A DNA stretch of 64,000 nucleotides from Hoyosella subflava DQS3-9A1 (GTDB lineage: Bacteria > Actinomycetota > Actinomycetes > Mycobacteriales > Mycobacteriaceae): assembly GCF_000214175.1 (NCBI RefSeq), contig NC_015564.1, forward strand, positions 4,674,810-4,738,809, written 5' to 3'. The translations under genes and the position numbers were made by a program. The notes under the pieces were generated by a model, which saw only the letters and a list, made by a program, of their open reading frames with translations, was not told the origin of the DNA and searched no databases. Shown here one piece after another: positions 7,831 through 15,110 of this stretch (positions within the stretch are counted from its first letter, which is position 1; the number at the start of each line of letters is the position of its first letter).

Positions 7831-9078
7831 GTGTCTACCGCAGTGCTGGCGAAGCCGCACTCTCAGGAACAATCGGCTGCCGCCGAAACCGAGCCGATAA
7901 CTCCGGCCGCGTACCACAAGGTCTTCCGCACATTCGCGCTGGTACTGGGCGTCGCTGGTGTTTCCCTAGGCCTGCTCAATCAGCAGCGTGTGACGCGCGA
8001 ATTAGAGATCTTGCCGATGTGGTGGAGCATCCCCGCCTTGTCCGCCGTGTTCGCCTCCACCCTTGTCCTCGCTCTGACCGCGTACTTCGCTCCAATCCGG
8101 ATTCTGTGCGTCCTGCTCCGCACCATTTCCATCGGTTATGTCCTGGCGCTGATCACGTGGCCACTCGCCTACTCTGGCCCCCCACTCGAGGACGACTTTC
8201 GCTGCTGGTTATGGTCGGTTAACGCGCTCGCGGCAATGGCAGCCGCCGTCGCCTGGCCACCCCGAATAGCTCTGCCCTACCTGGCGCTGATCCCAGCTGG
8301 GAGTGTGCTGCTGAACGCGTATGCCGCCGAGCACGCCGAATGGGGCAACGTCATCGAAGACATTGCGATGGCAACGACAGCAGCGACTGTCTACGTCTCG
8401 ATGGGCCTGATCGGTCTCAACACAGGCTGGCGGCTGGACGAAATCAAAGCGAGCGCACAAGCACGCGCAGCGAAAGCAGCCGCAACCGCGGCTCGCAACC
8501 AGGAACGTGAACGCATCGACGGGCTGATCCACGATGGCGTGATCTCAACGCTTCTCAACGCTTCACAGGGCGGTGACACTGCGGTGCTAGCGCGCCAGTC
8601 GCGCCGCACTCTCGACCAAATCGACGGGTTGCGCGCCGGCGTAGAGGCAGCGCGGGCCTTCCGCGGCTCTGAAGCAGTCGCGTACTTACGCTCAGCGGCA
8701 ATGGACATCTCGGAAGATGTAATCGTCAACCTCGATGCCCCGCGCGAGATGGACAGCTTCACAATCCCCGCGCACGCCGTGCGTGCGATCGGTGCGGGAC
8801 TCGCTGAAGCGCTGACCAACAGCATTCGGCACGCCGACGTGCCGGGACGCACGACGCACCGGACAGTGTCAATATCGATGTACCCAGAACGGTGCCGCGT
8901 CTCCGTGCACGACAACGGCAGAGGCTTCGACCCACGGAGCATCCCTGCTGACCGCCTAGGACTCGCGGTGAGTATCCGAGGCAGGATGGCACGTGTACCC
9001 GGGGGAAGCTCACGAGTCGAAAGCACCCCCGGAGGCGGCACCAACGTCACACTTTTCTGGCGGAGCAGCGATGATTGA
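7831..9078 (+). CDS. membrane sensor histidine kinase (GHKL)
   Basis: Protein of 415 aa from GTG 7831, with GAGG just upstream inside the regulator's stop. About five or six membrane segments fill residues 30-200. The dimerisation/phospho-acceptor segment is ERERIDGLIHDGVISTLL, with His in an HDGV context. A GHKL ATPase domain follows: N box GAGLAEALTNSIRHAD, G1 VHDNGRGFDP, G2 GLAVSIRGRMA, and ending GGGTNVTLFW. It is the predicted partner of the response regulator upstream. No extracellular sensor domain is visible, so it probably senses through its membrane part. Confidence 0.87.
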   Translation: MSTAVLAKPHSQEQSAAAETEPITPAAYHKVFRTFALVLGVAGVSLGLLNQQRVTRELEILPMWWSIPALSAVFASTLVLALTAYFAPIRILCVLLRTISIGYVLALITWPLAYSGPPLEDDFRCWLWSVNALAAMAAAVAWPPRIALPYLALIPAGSVLLNAYAAEHAEWGNVIEDIAMATTAATVYVSMGLIGLNTGWRLDEIKASAQARAAKAAATAARNQERERIDGLIHDGVISTLLNASQGGDTAVLARQSRRTLDQIDGLRAGVEAARAFRGSEAVAYLRSAAMDISEDVIVNLDAPREMDSFTIPAHAVRAIGAGLAEALTNSIRHADVPGRTTHRTVSISMYPERCRVSVHDNGRGFDPRSIPADRLGLAVSIRGRMARVPGGSSRVESTPGGGTNVTLFWRSSDD

Positions 9079-10132
9079 CAGCCCATTCCGCCACCGTGAT
9101 ATCCCCGCCATCTTGGGTCTTCGCAGCTCAGCAGCGTGGATTGTGGTCGTGTTCGTGGTGGCGGCATACGTCATCGTCGCCGCCCGCAGTTCCAGCGGCC
9201 TCGAATATCCCGTCGTCGCAGCAGTGGCTATCACGGCGATCGCGCTCGGCGGCTTCGCCATCGTATTCGCCAAGAGCGACCCGTTGCCTCTGCGCGCTGC
9301 GCTACCGCTTGGCGCCATCGCTCCGGTGCTGGCACTGCTTTTCTCGTTTCAGTTAACGCCGGGAGAGTTCCCGCATAACGCCACCTGGTACGTCAACGCT
9401 GTGACCTTCATCGTGTGTTTCACCGCACTGCGGGGACGGATCCTGATTGCGTGGATCAGCATGGGCATGATGGCTGTTGTGCTGACGTGGTGGGGGCTCA
9501 GCCACGGTGAGGGGCTAGCGTTCGGGTTCTGGCGCACCGCATTCTCAGCCAACCTGCTACTACTCGCGACAATCCTCGCATTCACGATGCGGCCCGTCGC
9601 GCGGACGGTATTCGCGCTGCAAGAGGGGGCGCTGCAGCGAGCTGCGGAACAAGCATCGACAACCGCGATACTCGAGGAGCGCGACCAGCGGCTGCAGCGT
9701 CTCAATGAGCTTGTCCGCCCACTCCTCGAACTCATCGCGTCAGGCACGGAGCTCACTGCGGCCGAGCGAGAAGAGTGCAGGTTGATCGAAGGCCAGCTGC
9801 GGGACTCGCTCCGGGCGAGGGCACTCGCCGTCGCTCCCATCCAGGAATCAGCGAAGCACGCCAGGCAGCGCGGGGTCGACGTCGTCCTGCTCGATGACGG
9901 TGGTCTTACCGGAGCCAGCGCCGAAATTGTGTCCCGGGTGCGCAAAGCGATCAGTTCAGTTCTCGACGACGCGCTGAACGGCCGGGTCACGGCCCGGGTA
10001 TTGCCGAATGGGCGCGACGTATTGGCGACGATTCTCAGTACAAGCAACGATTTCACAACAAGAATCACAATTAACAGACACGGCGAAACAGAGTGGAGCC
10101 GTGAACCGACCCGCGTCTCTCCAACATTGTGA
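9071..10132 (+). CDS. kinase-like membrane protein lacking ATP-binding motifs
   Basis: Protein of 353 aa from ATG 9071, overlapping the kinase stop by 8 bp (translational coupling). About five membrane helices occupy residues 15-180. A coiled-coil-like segment rich in Glu/Arg (LQEGALQRAAEQASTTAILEERDQRLQRLNELVRPLLELI) follows, then a C-terminal domain laid out like a histidine kinase. No phospho-acceptor HDxx motif and no N, G1 or G2 box can be found. It looks like a degenerate kinase that may form heteromers with the upstream kinase. That role is inferred from layout and coupling only. Confidence 0.7.
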   Translation: MIDSPFRHRDIPAILGLRSSAAWIVVVFVVAAYVIVAARSSSGLEYPVVAAVAITAIALGGFAIVFAKSDPLPLRAALPLGAIAPVLALLFSFQLTPGEFPHNATWYVNAVTFIVCFTALRGRILIAWISMGMMAVVLTWWGLSHGEGLAFGFWRTAFSANLLLLATILAFTMRPVARTVFALQEGALQRAAEQASTTAILEERDQRLQRLNELVRPLLELIASGTELTAAEREECRLIEGQLRDSLRARALAVAPIQESAKHARQRGVDVVLLDDGGLTGASAEIVSRVRKAISSVLDDALNGRVTARVLPNGRDVLATILSTSNDFTTRITINRHGETEWSREPTRVSPTL

Positions 10133-10214
10133 CCAGGAGACCACACGGAGAATTTGATCGGCCGGCGATCAAAACTAATCGCAACAATGCGTCCCATAAA
10201 CGCCCTGGATGTTG

Positions 10215-10245
10215 CCCCTAGTTTTAGGGGCACTAGAACTAGGGG
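10215..10245. promoter_or_regulatory. inverted repeat CCCCTAGTT..AACTAGGGG, candidate LuxR operator
   Basis: Perfect 9-bp arms CCCCTAGTT (10215-10223) and AACTAGGGG (10237-10245) flank a spacer that carries a third half-site TAGGGG (10225-10230). It lies 100 bp before the HTH-only regulator gene and within 85 bp after the kinase-like gene. Several half-sites with 4-13 bp spacing fit a NarL/LuxR-family binding region. Binding is not shown. Confidence 0.4.
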
Positions 10246-10346
10246 ATTTCCAACTAATCGGACATCGCCTAATGTTTGGCATTATCGGAGGCGGGTACTG
10301 CCCTCACTCCGGCAAGACTGACAACACAGAAGTGAGGTCCGATCTC

Positions 10347-10673
10347 ATGAGTGCCCCATCACCTCTGCATCCTCAGCACGAGGCCGGCCAGGCTCGCACG
10401 GTTGAGCCCGCCCTTCGGCACCTCGCACTCGTCCGCTCAGCCCGAAATCGCCCCGCACTGTCCCCCCGCGAAATCGAAGTTCTGCGCGCCTGGTTCGCAA
10501 GCGATTCGAAAACCACGGTGGCCAGTAATCTTTCAGTTTCCCTCGGTACAGTGAACACCCACCTTGCGCGCGTTCGCTCGAAGTACGCAGCGGTTGGCCG
10601 CACCGCGCCCACGAAGGCCGCGCTTGTAGCCCGCGCCCTCCAGGATGGACTCGTCCAGCTCGAGGAACTCTAG
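10347..10673 (+). CDS. HTH-only LuxR-family regulator
   Basis: Protein of 108 aa from ATG 10347, with GAGG about 10 bases upstream. It is essentially a single LuxR-type HTH (LSPREIEVLRAWFASDSKTTVASNLSVSLGTVNTHLARVRSKY) with the same C-terminal tail as the cluster's response regulator (AVGRTAPTKAALVARALQDGLV). There is no receiver or other sensor domain. It is probably constitutively able to bind DNA, or controlled by its own level. Its last 4 bp overlap the end of the convergent regulator gene. Confidence 0.82.
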   Translation: MSAPSPLHPQHEAGQARTVEPALRHLALVRSARNRPALSPREIEVLRAWFASDSKTTVASNLSVSLGTVNTHLARVRSKYAAVGRTAPTKAALVARALQDGLVQLEEL

Positions 10674-11281
10674 ACGGACGACCAGTGGTTGCGGCATGGA
10701 CACGGAATAAGCCCGTCTTCCAGCGCGCATCGCAGCAGGCCCACCTTCCCTTCAGCAGCGCGACCAGCAGAAATGTACTTTGCTCGCGCCCTGTCGAGGT
10801 GCGTGGACACCGTGGTGGGGGCAACGCCAAGTTCCGCAGCAACTTCGCGCACTGTCATGCCCATTGTGTACGCGATAACCGCATCCTTCTCTCGCGCGGA
10901 AAGTTGCGGCGCAGGCCGCGCAAATCCATCGTCCGCTGGTCCGATCAACCGCTCTACGGTTGAAACGACAGTCTTTGTATCGATTGCATAGTGCAGCCAC
11001 GCCGCATCTGGTACTGCAGTTGCCATCTCGGGGTCTCGCGCACCCAAAACGACCACCGGTGCGTCGCGGGGTGCCAGCACCCGGAAACGGTCCGCGTCAC
11101 GCCCTGCACCGACTGTGCGGTAGATGACGAGGTCGAATGTCGATGATCCGTTTCCCGCGCCTACTTGTGCGGCCCGGTATCCGCGTTCCCTCAGCAGTGC
11201 TGCCAGCGCGTCATCCAGGAAATCGCCGCGTCCCACGATTCCGATCCACTTGCCCACTGCTGCCGCCTCGACAAGCCTCAC
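10670..11281 (-). CDS. LuxR-family regulator with phospho-site-less receiver
   Basis: Protein of 203 aa. Residues 12-115 look like a receiver fold (WIGIVGRGDFLDDALAALLRERGY..) but the position of the phospho-acceptor Asp reads DLVIYRTVGAG, without Asp, and the acidic pair after the first strand is missing. The C-terminal HTH is LSAREKDAVIAYTMGMTVREVAAELGVAPTTVSTHLDRARAKY, with the cluster's shared tail (SAGRAAEGKVGLLRCALEDGLI). It is convergent with the HTH-only gene, overlapping by 4 bp. It belongs to the atypical (phosphorylation-independent) response regulators and may read a ligand or a partner protein. Confidence 0.82.
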   Translation of the reverse strand: MRLVEAAAVGKWIGIVGRGDFLDDALAALLRERGYRAAQVGAGNGSSTFDLVIYRTVGAGRDADRFRVLAPRDAPVVVLGARDPEMATAVPDAAWLHYAIDTKTVVSTVERLIGPADDGFARPAPQLSAREKDAVIAYTMGMTVREVAAELGVAPTTVSTHLDRARAKYISAGRAAEGKVGLLRCALEDGLIPCPCRNHWSSV

Positions 11282-11704
11282 TTCCTCACTGCCCTTCTCG
11301 CTTGCGCGTCCCGATGGATCAGTTACGCCGCAGGCATCTGCTGGACGCGTACGCTACCTGCATTGAACGCCACAGAACGGACATGCACAATCCGGCAATA
11401 TTGCTGTCGGACAAAGAACCGACACATGATCGCCGAAATAGGCGCACAATCGGATCATGGGCAGCACGATTAGTACCCCGCAACACGGCACCGCTGTCGG
11501 GTCCGTGCGGTCAGTTCGAACGCGGGCGCACTCTTCAGTTAATTCCACAGAATCGGTCACACCACGGTGGACGTGGGTCCAATCGCGATGGTCCGGTACA
11601 CCTGCGAGAATAATCTTCAGCAAAACCCGGGAGAGGAGCTACTGGTAATTACGAGGACTTTCTGACTAACCAATACCGACAAATTTGACTTCAGGGGTAA
11701 AAGA
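11282..11704. other. 423-bp gap without a supported gene
   Basis: Short frames exist here on both strands but none has a ribosome-binding site with a recognisable product. The gap must hold the promoters of the minus-strand regulator (start 11281) and of proline dehydrogenase (start 11705, with AGGGG at 11692-11696). I see no clear dyad or hairpin. Confidence 0.4.
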
Positions 11705-12628
11705 ATGCTCCGCCGCTTATTGCTGAATGCATCGGATTCGCCGCGCGCCCGGCACTTCACCGAGAACAGCCGTATGGCGCGCCCGCTTGTTAGCAGGTTC
11801 ATCGCCGGCGACTCACTCGAGGCCGCGTTGCCCGCAGTTCGCGAGCTCGTCCAGGACCGGTACGTGAGTCTTGATCATCTTGGTGAATTCACAACTGACG
11901 ACTCAATCGTGCGTGATGCGGTCACCCTCTACACCGATGTACTCGACAAACTCGCTGACGACGGGATCGCTGATCGTGTCGAGCTCTCCGTCAAGCTCTC
12001 CTCACTTGGATCAGCCCTCACTCGCGATGCATTTCCTGCGACGCTGGCTGCGGCGCAGGAGATTTGCGCTGCTGCGGACGCTGCGGGGACATGCGTGACC
12101 GTCGACATGGAAGGAGCTGGGACTACGGATCTCACGTTGTCCGTTGTCCGCGCACTTCGTCGGGACTTCCCGAAGACTGGCCTAGTTCTGCAGGCCCACC
12201 TGCGCCGCACCGAAAGTGACTGCCGCGAGATCGCCAACTCTGGCACCCGGGTGCGCCTTTGCAAGGGCGCGTACCAGCACCCAGCGGACGCCGTCTACAG
12301 CACCCGCGAGGAGGTCCGTGAATCCTTTCGCAGGTGCCTTTCGATCCTCGTGAGCTCCGATACCTACCCGATGGTGGCAACGCACGACCCCGTTCTCATT
12401 GATTTTGCGGCGAGCCTCGCCGCTCGCACGAAGTGCGGGCGCGGCGATTTCGAGTATCAGATGTTTTACGGCATCCGCCCTGCAGAGCAAGTGCGACTTG
12501 CAGCCGAAGGTGCGAAAGTGCGCGTCTACGTCCCATTCGGGACGGAGTGGTACCCCTACTTCATGCGGCGACTTGCTGAACACCCGTCAAACTTGTTCTT
12601 TTTGCTGCGGGGCGAGGGCCCCGCCTAG
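11705..12628 (+). CDS. proline dehydrogenase
   Basis: Protein of 307 aa of the monofunctional bacterial ProDH type: an FAD-dependent TIM barrel oxidising L-proline to pyrroline-5-carboxylate and passing electrons to quinone. Family features are VELSVKLSSLG, VTVDMEGAGTTD, LVLQAHLRRTESD, RVRLCKGAYQHP, PMVATHDPVLI, FEYQMFYGIR and RVYVPFGTEWYPYFMRRLAEHPSNLFFLLR. The start is ATG 11705. The partner pyrroline-5-carboxylate dehydrogenase, often adjacent, is not in this window. Confidence 0.93.
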   Translation: MLRRLLLNASDSPRARHFTENSRMARPLVSRFIAGDSLEAALPAVRELVQDRYVSLDHLGEFTTDDSIVRDAVTLYTDVLDKLADDGIADRVELSVKLSSLGSALTRDAFPATLAAAQEICAAADAAGTCVTVDMEGAGTTDLTLSVVRALRRDFPKTGLVLQAHLRRTESDCREIANSGTRVRLCKGAYQHPADAVYSTREEVRESFRRCLSILVSSDTYPMVATHDPVLIDFAASLAARTKCGRGDFEYQMFYGIRPAEQVRLAAEGAKVRVYVPFGTEWYPYFMRRLAEHPSNLFFLLRGEGPA

Positions 12629-12712
12629 CCGAGATGGTCTCGTACACACGCCAATCGATGATCCGCCCGGCGCAAAGTGTTAATGTGATCTGCACCACAG
12701 CACTTGGAGGGC

Positions 12713-13624
12713 ATGGTGGTCGAACCTGCGAACCCGATACGCGCGATAAGCGCGCGGAGCGCAGGAATCCTCATGTCCATACTCACCATCTGCCTGCTCA
12801 TCGCGTCAGCGCCACCAGCCACCGCAAGAGAAGAACCCGACCTCACCCTCCCGAGCGACGCTCTTAGTCAGGCGGTCTCGTGCCACGCCGGTCAAGAGGT
12901 ACAGCTGAGCAGGCGGCCCGAACCACTGCTCCTCGTTCCCGGGGCAGGTGCTGCCGTGAGTCAAGGACTCCTCGACGAGTTGCTTGCCGCTGGTCACACC
13001 GCGTGCGTTCTCACACCGCCGGATATCCATGCGCGCAAGCCGCATCTCTACTCCGAGTATGTCGTCAACGCGGTGCGCGCGATGGAGGCGGTCCACGGCG
13101 ACCGTATCAGCGTGGTCGGTTCCGACGATGGCGCCACGATTGCGCTGGGAACACTGCACCAATGGCCTTCCACCGCCCCCGCAGTAAAAGCCGTAGTCAG
13201 CATCGCGCCGCGCTTCTCAACTCCCCTGCTAGCTTCCGGCGACGCCGCGGCGCGCTGGTACTCGACTTTCGAGAACCGCAGCCTGCCTTCCGGACCCAGC
13301 TATACAGCCGTCGTTCACAGCAACGACGCCCGCACCCTCGCGGGCCACGTTAGCCTGCCTGAGAACTCGCCGCCCCTGGCCGCCATGACGGTAGTTGCGG
13401 TGCAAGATGCCTGTCCATGGCTACCTCCTGAAGCACGCATAATCGGGACGACGGCTCAGGACCGGCTCGACGATCTCCTCCGCACCCAGAACGTGTCGCT
13501 AGCCGACGACCCAATCGCACAGAAACTCACGGCCGCAGTTCTGGCTGCCTCTGCCGCGACTGATGTCCTCTCGGATGCAGCCACTTCGGCAGCCATCGCG
13601 GGGGCGCGTCAGGCTTGCCAGTGA
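12713..13624 (+). CDS. secreted alpha/beta-hydrolase-like protein with Asp at the nucleophile position
   Basis: Protein of about 303 aa. An N-terminal signal sequence (hydrophobic core ILMSILTICLLIASA, cut near ATA-RE) indicates export. The fold resembles the Candida antarctica lipase B-like/class-2 lipases of actinobacteria: PLLLVPGAGA as oxyanion strand, GHTACVLTPPDIH, then a nucleophile elbow at residues 136-140 reading G-S-D-D-G, where lipases have GxSxG. Asp138 therefore sits at the usual Ser place. Either the chemistry is different or the protein is non-catalytic. ATG 12713 and GTG 12716 are both possible starts, with GGAGG at 12706-12710. The last 98 bp overlap the convergent GT87 gene. 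Confidence 0.65.
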   Translation: MVVEPANPIRAISARSAGILMSILTICLLIASAPPATAREEPDLTLPSDALSQAVSCHAGQEVQLSRRPEPLLLVPGAGAAVSQGLLDELLAAGHTACVLTPPDIHARKPHLYSEYVVNAVRAMEAVHGDRISVVGSDDGATIALGTLHQWPSTAPAVKAVVSIAPRFSTPLLASGDAAARWYSTFENRSLPSGPSYTAVVHSNDARTLAGHVSLPENSPPLAAMTVVAVQDACPWLPPEARIIGTTAQDRLDDLLRTQNVSLADDPIAQKLTAAVLAASAATDVLSDAATSAAIAGARQACQ

Positions 13625-15110
13625 TGACACCACCGACAGGATCGTCTACACCATGCTGGCGAACCAGGTCTTCCTGCGGCCGGTAGATCTGCCTGATAAT
13701 CAGCGCGCAGAGGGCAAGAACCGCGAGATCACGAACGACGACTGTGGCCGTAAACCACTGCTCTGGCAGCCCTTTGTTGCTGATCCCGTGGTAGTACATC
13801 ATTCGCGGAGCCCACACTAGGGCGTCAACGGCCATCCAGGCTAAGAGGATGCGGATGTGCGGCAAAGCGAGAACTGCAAGAGGCACGAGCCACAGAGAGT
13901 ATTGAGGGCTCCACACCTTGTTCGTCAGTAAGAAACCCGCAACTAGCAGGAAGCACAATTGCGCGACACGTGGCCGCCGCGGAGCCGTCAGCGCGATATA
14001 TCCGACCCCGGCACACACGAGCAAGAAAAGCAGCAGGGACACCAAATTCAGGATTGATGGACTTTCCCCCGGAAGAAGGGGGCCATCGAAACCTTGCCAC
14101 CCTGTGAACGTGCGGATGACGTTGTAAATGGAGTCAGGGTCCATTCCACGTTCACGATTGAGGCGGAAGAATTCATTCCAGCCATTCGGATACAGCATTG
14201 CGATGGGCAAATTAATTGCCAGCCACGTCGCCGCGGTCGTCGCTACTGCTTGCAGCCACGAGCGCAGAGTCGCAGACCGGATCGCGAGTACCAGAAACGC
14301 TCCGAGTATGAACAATGGGTAGAGCTTCGCCGCAGTACCCAGCCCGAGGAGGACGCCCGCGAGCATTGGCTTCTTGCGGCTCCACGCGAGGAGCGCGGTA
14401 GCGGCGAACGCCGTCGCGATGGCGTCGAAGTTGGTGAAAAGGTGCACAATCACAAGTGGTGAGATCGCGACAAGCGCAGCGTCCCAGATCCGCCGGCCCG
14501 CCAGCAGCGCTGTCGCCCAGACCGTGACGAGCCAGGCCAGCGCGAGTCCCACCGCCGAGACATTGAAGTACACAACTACAGGTAGCGCTCCCGGTAGAAG
14601 ACCTGCGCGGGCACCCTCTGACCAGACGCTCCCGATCGCCGCCGCAGCGAACTGGTAGAGACCCGTGAGCACCGGATACTCCATGTACCGGGTCGTAATC
14701 GATCCGTCCGCCGCCTCTTGTTCCAGAGCGGTCTTGTAAGGGAAGGCAAGCTGATTAAGACGATGCACTCCGTAGAGGGGAACCGTGTCGGAGTAGCACA
14801 AGGCGACATACTGCCGCCCGTCACGCCAATCGATCGTCTGCGCTCCGTCCGGGCCCCCGGGATACTGCTGGATGCATGCGGCTTTGCCGAGCCAGCCGAG
14901 CGCCATAATCGCGACAGCGATCACGAGGACAACGCGTAGCGGCGTGAGGAAACGGGCCCGGCCGATAAGCGCGTGCTTGCCCACCGGGCCGCCGATGACG
15001 GTACTGAGGCGGCGCACCGTCGGGTCGGTGAGACTCGGCAGGTCCCGATCCGGCTCTGTGAGCCCTGATCGTCTCGCCTGACCTGATTGGCGTCGCCGAC
15101 TGGCCGTCAC
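13527..15110 (-). CDS. GT87-type membrane glycosyltransferase (Rv0051-like)
   Basis: Polytopic membrane protein of 527 aa with about eleven hydrophobic segments, GT87/DUF2029 family. A large first periplasmic loop (YVALCYSDTVPLYGVHRLNQLAFPY..MEYPVLTG) and the motifs TAAKLYPLFILGAFL and NKVWSPQYSLWLVPL are shared with the paralogue at 5715-7049. The GTG at 15110 overlaps the ponA1 stop by 4 bp, so the two are translationally coupled, the same pair as Rv0050-Rv0051 in M. tuberculosis. The C-terminal 30 residues are Pro/Arg/Gln-rich, and their DNA is antisense to the secreted hydrolase gene. The sugar transferred is unknown. Confidence 0.85.
   Translation of the reverse strand: MTASRRRQSGQARRSGLTEPDRDLPSLTDPTVRRLSTVIGGPVGKHALIGRARFLTPLRVVLVIAVAIMALGWLGKAACIQQYPGGPDGAQTIDWRDGRQYVALCYSDTVPLYGVHRLNQLAFPYKTALEQEAADGSITTRYMEYPVLTGLYQFAAAAIGSVWSEGARAGLLPGALPVVVYFNVSAVGLALAWLVTVWATALLAGRRIWDAALVAISPLVIVHLFTNFDAIATAFAATALLAWSRKKPMLAGVLLGLGTAAKLYPLFILGAFLVLAIRSATLRSWLQAVATTAATWLAINLPIAMLYPNGWNEFFRLNRERGMDPDSIYNVIRTFTGWQGFDGPLLPGESPSILNLVSLLLFLLVCAGVGYIALTAPRRPRVAQLCFLLVAGFLLTNKVWSPQYSLWLVPLAVLALPHIRILLAWMAVDALVWAPRMMYYHGISNKGLPEQWFTATVVVRDLAVLALCALIIRQIYRPQEDLVRQHGVDDPVGGVITGKPDAPPRWLPKWLHPRGHQSRQRQPELRP

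Noticed and set aside
9349..10233. 294-codon minus-strand frame opposite the kinase-like gene
   Set aside because: Ser/Arg-rich antisense composition. The plus-strand protein has regular membrane helices and is coupled to the kinase.
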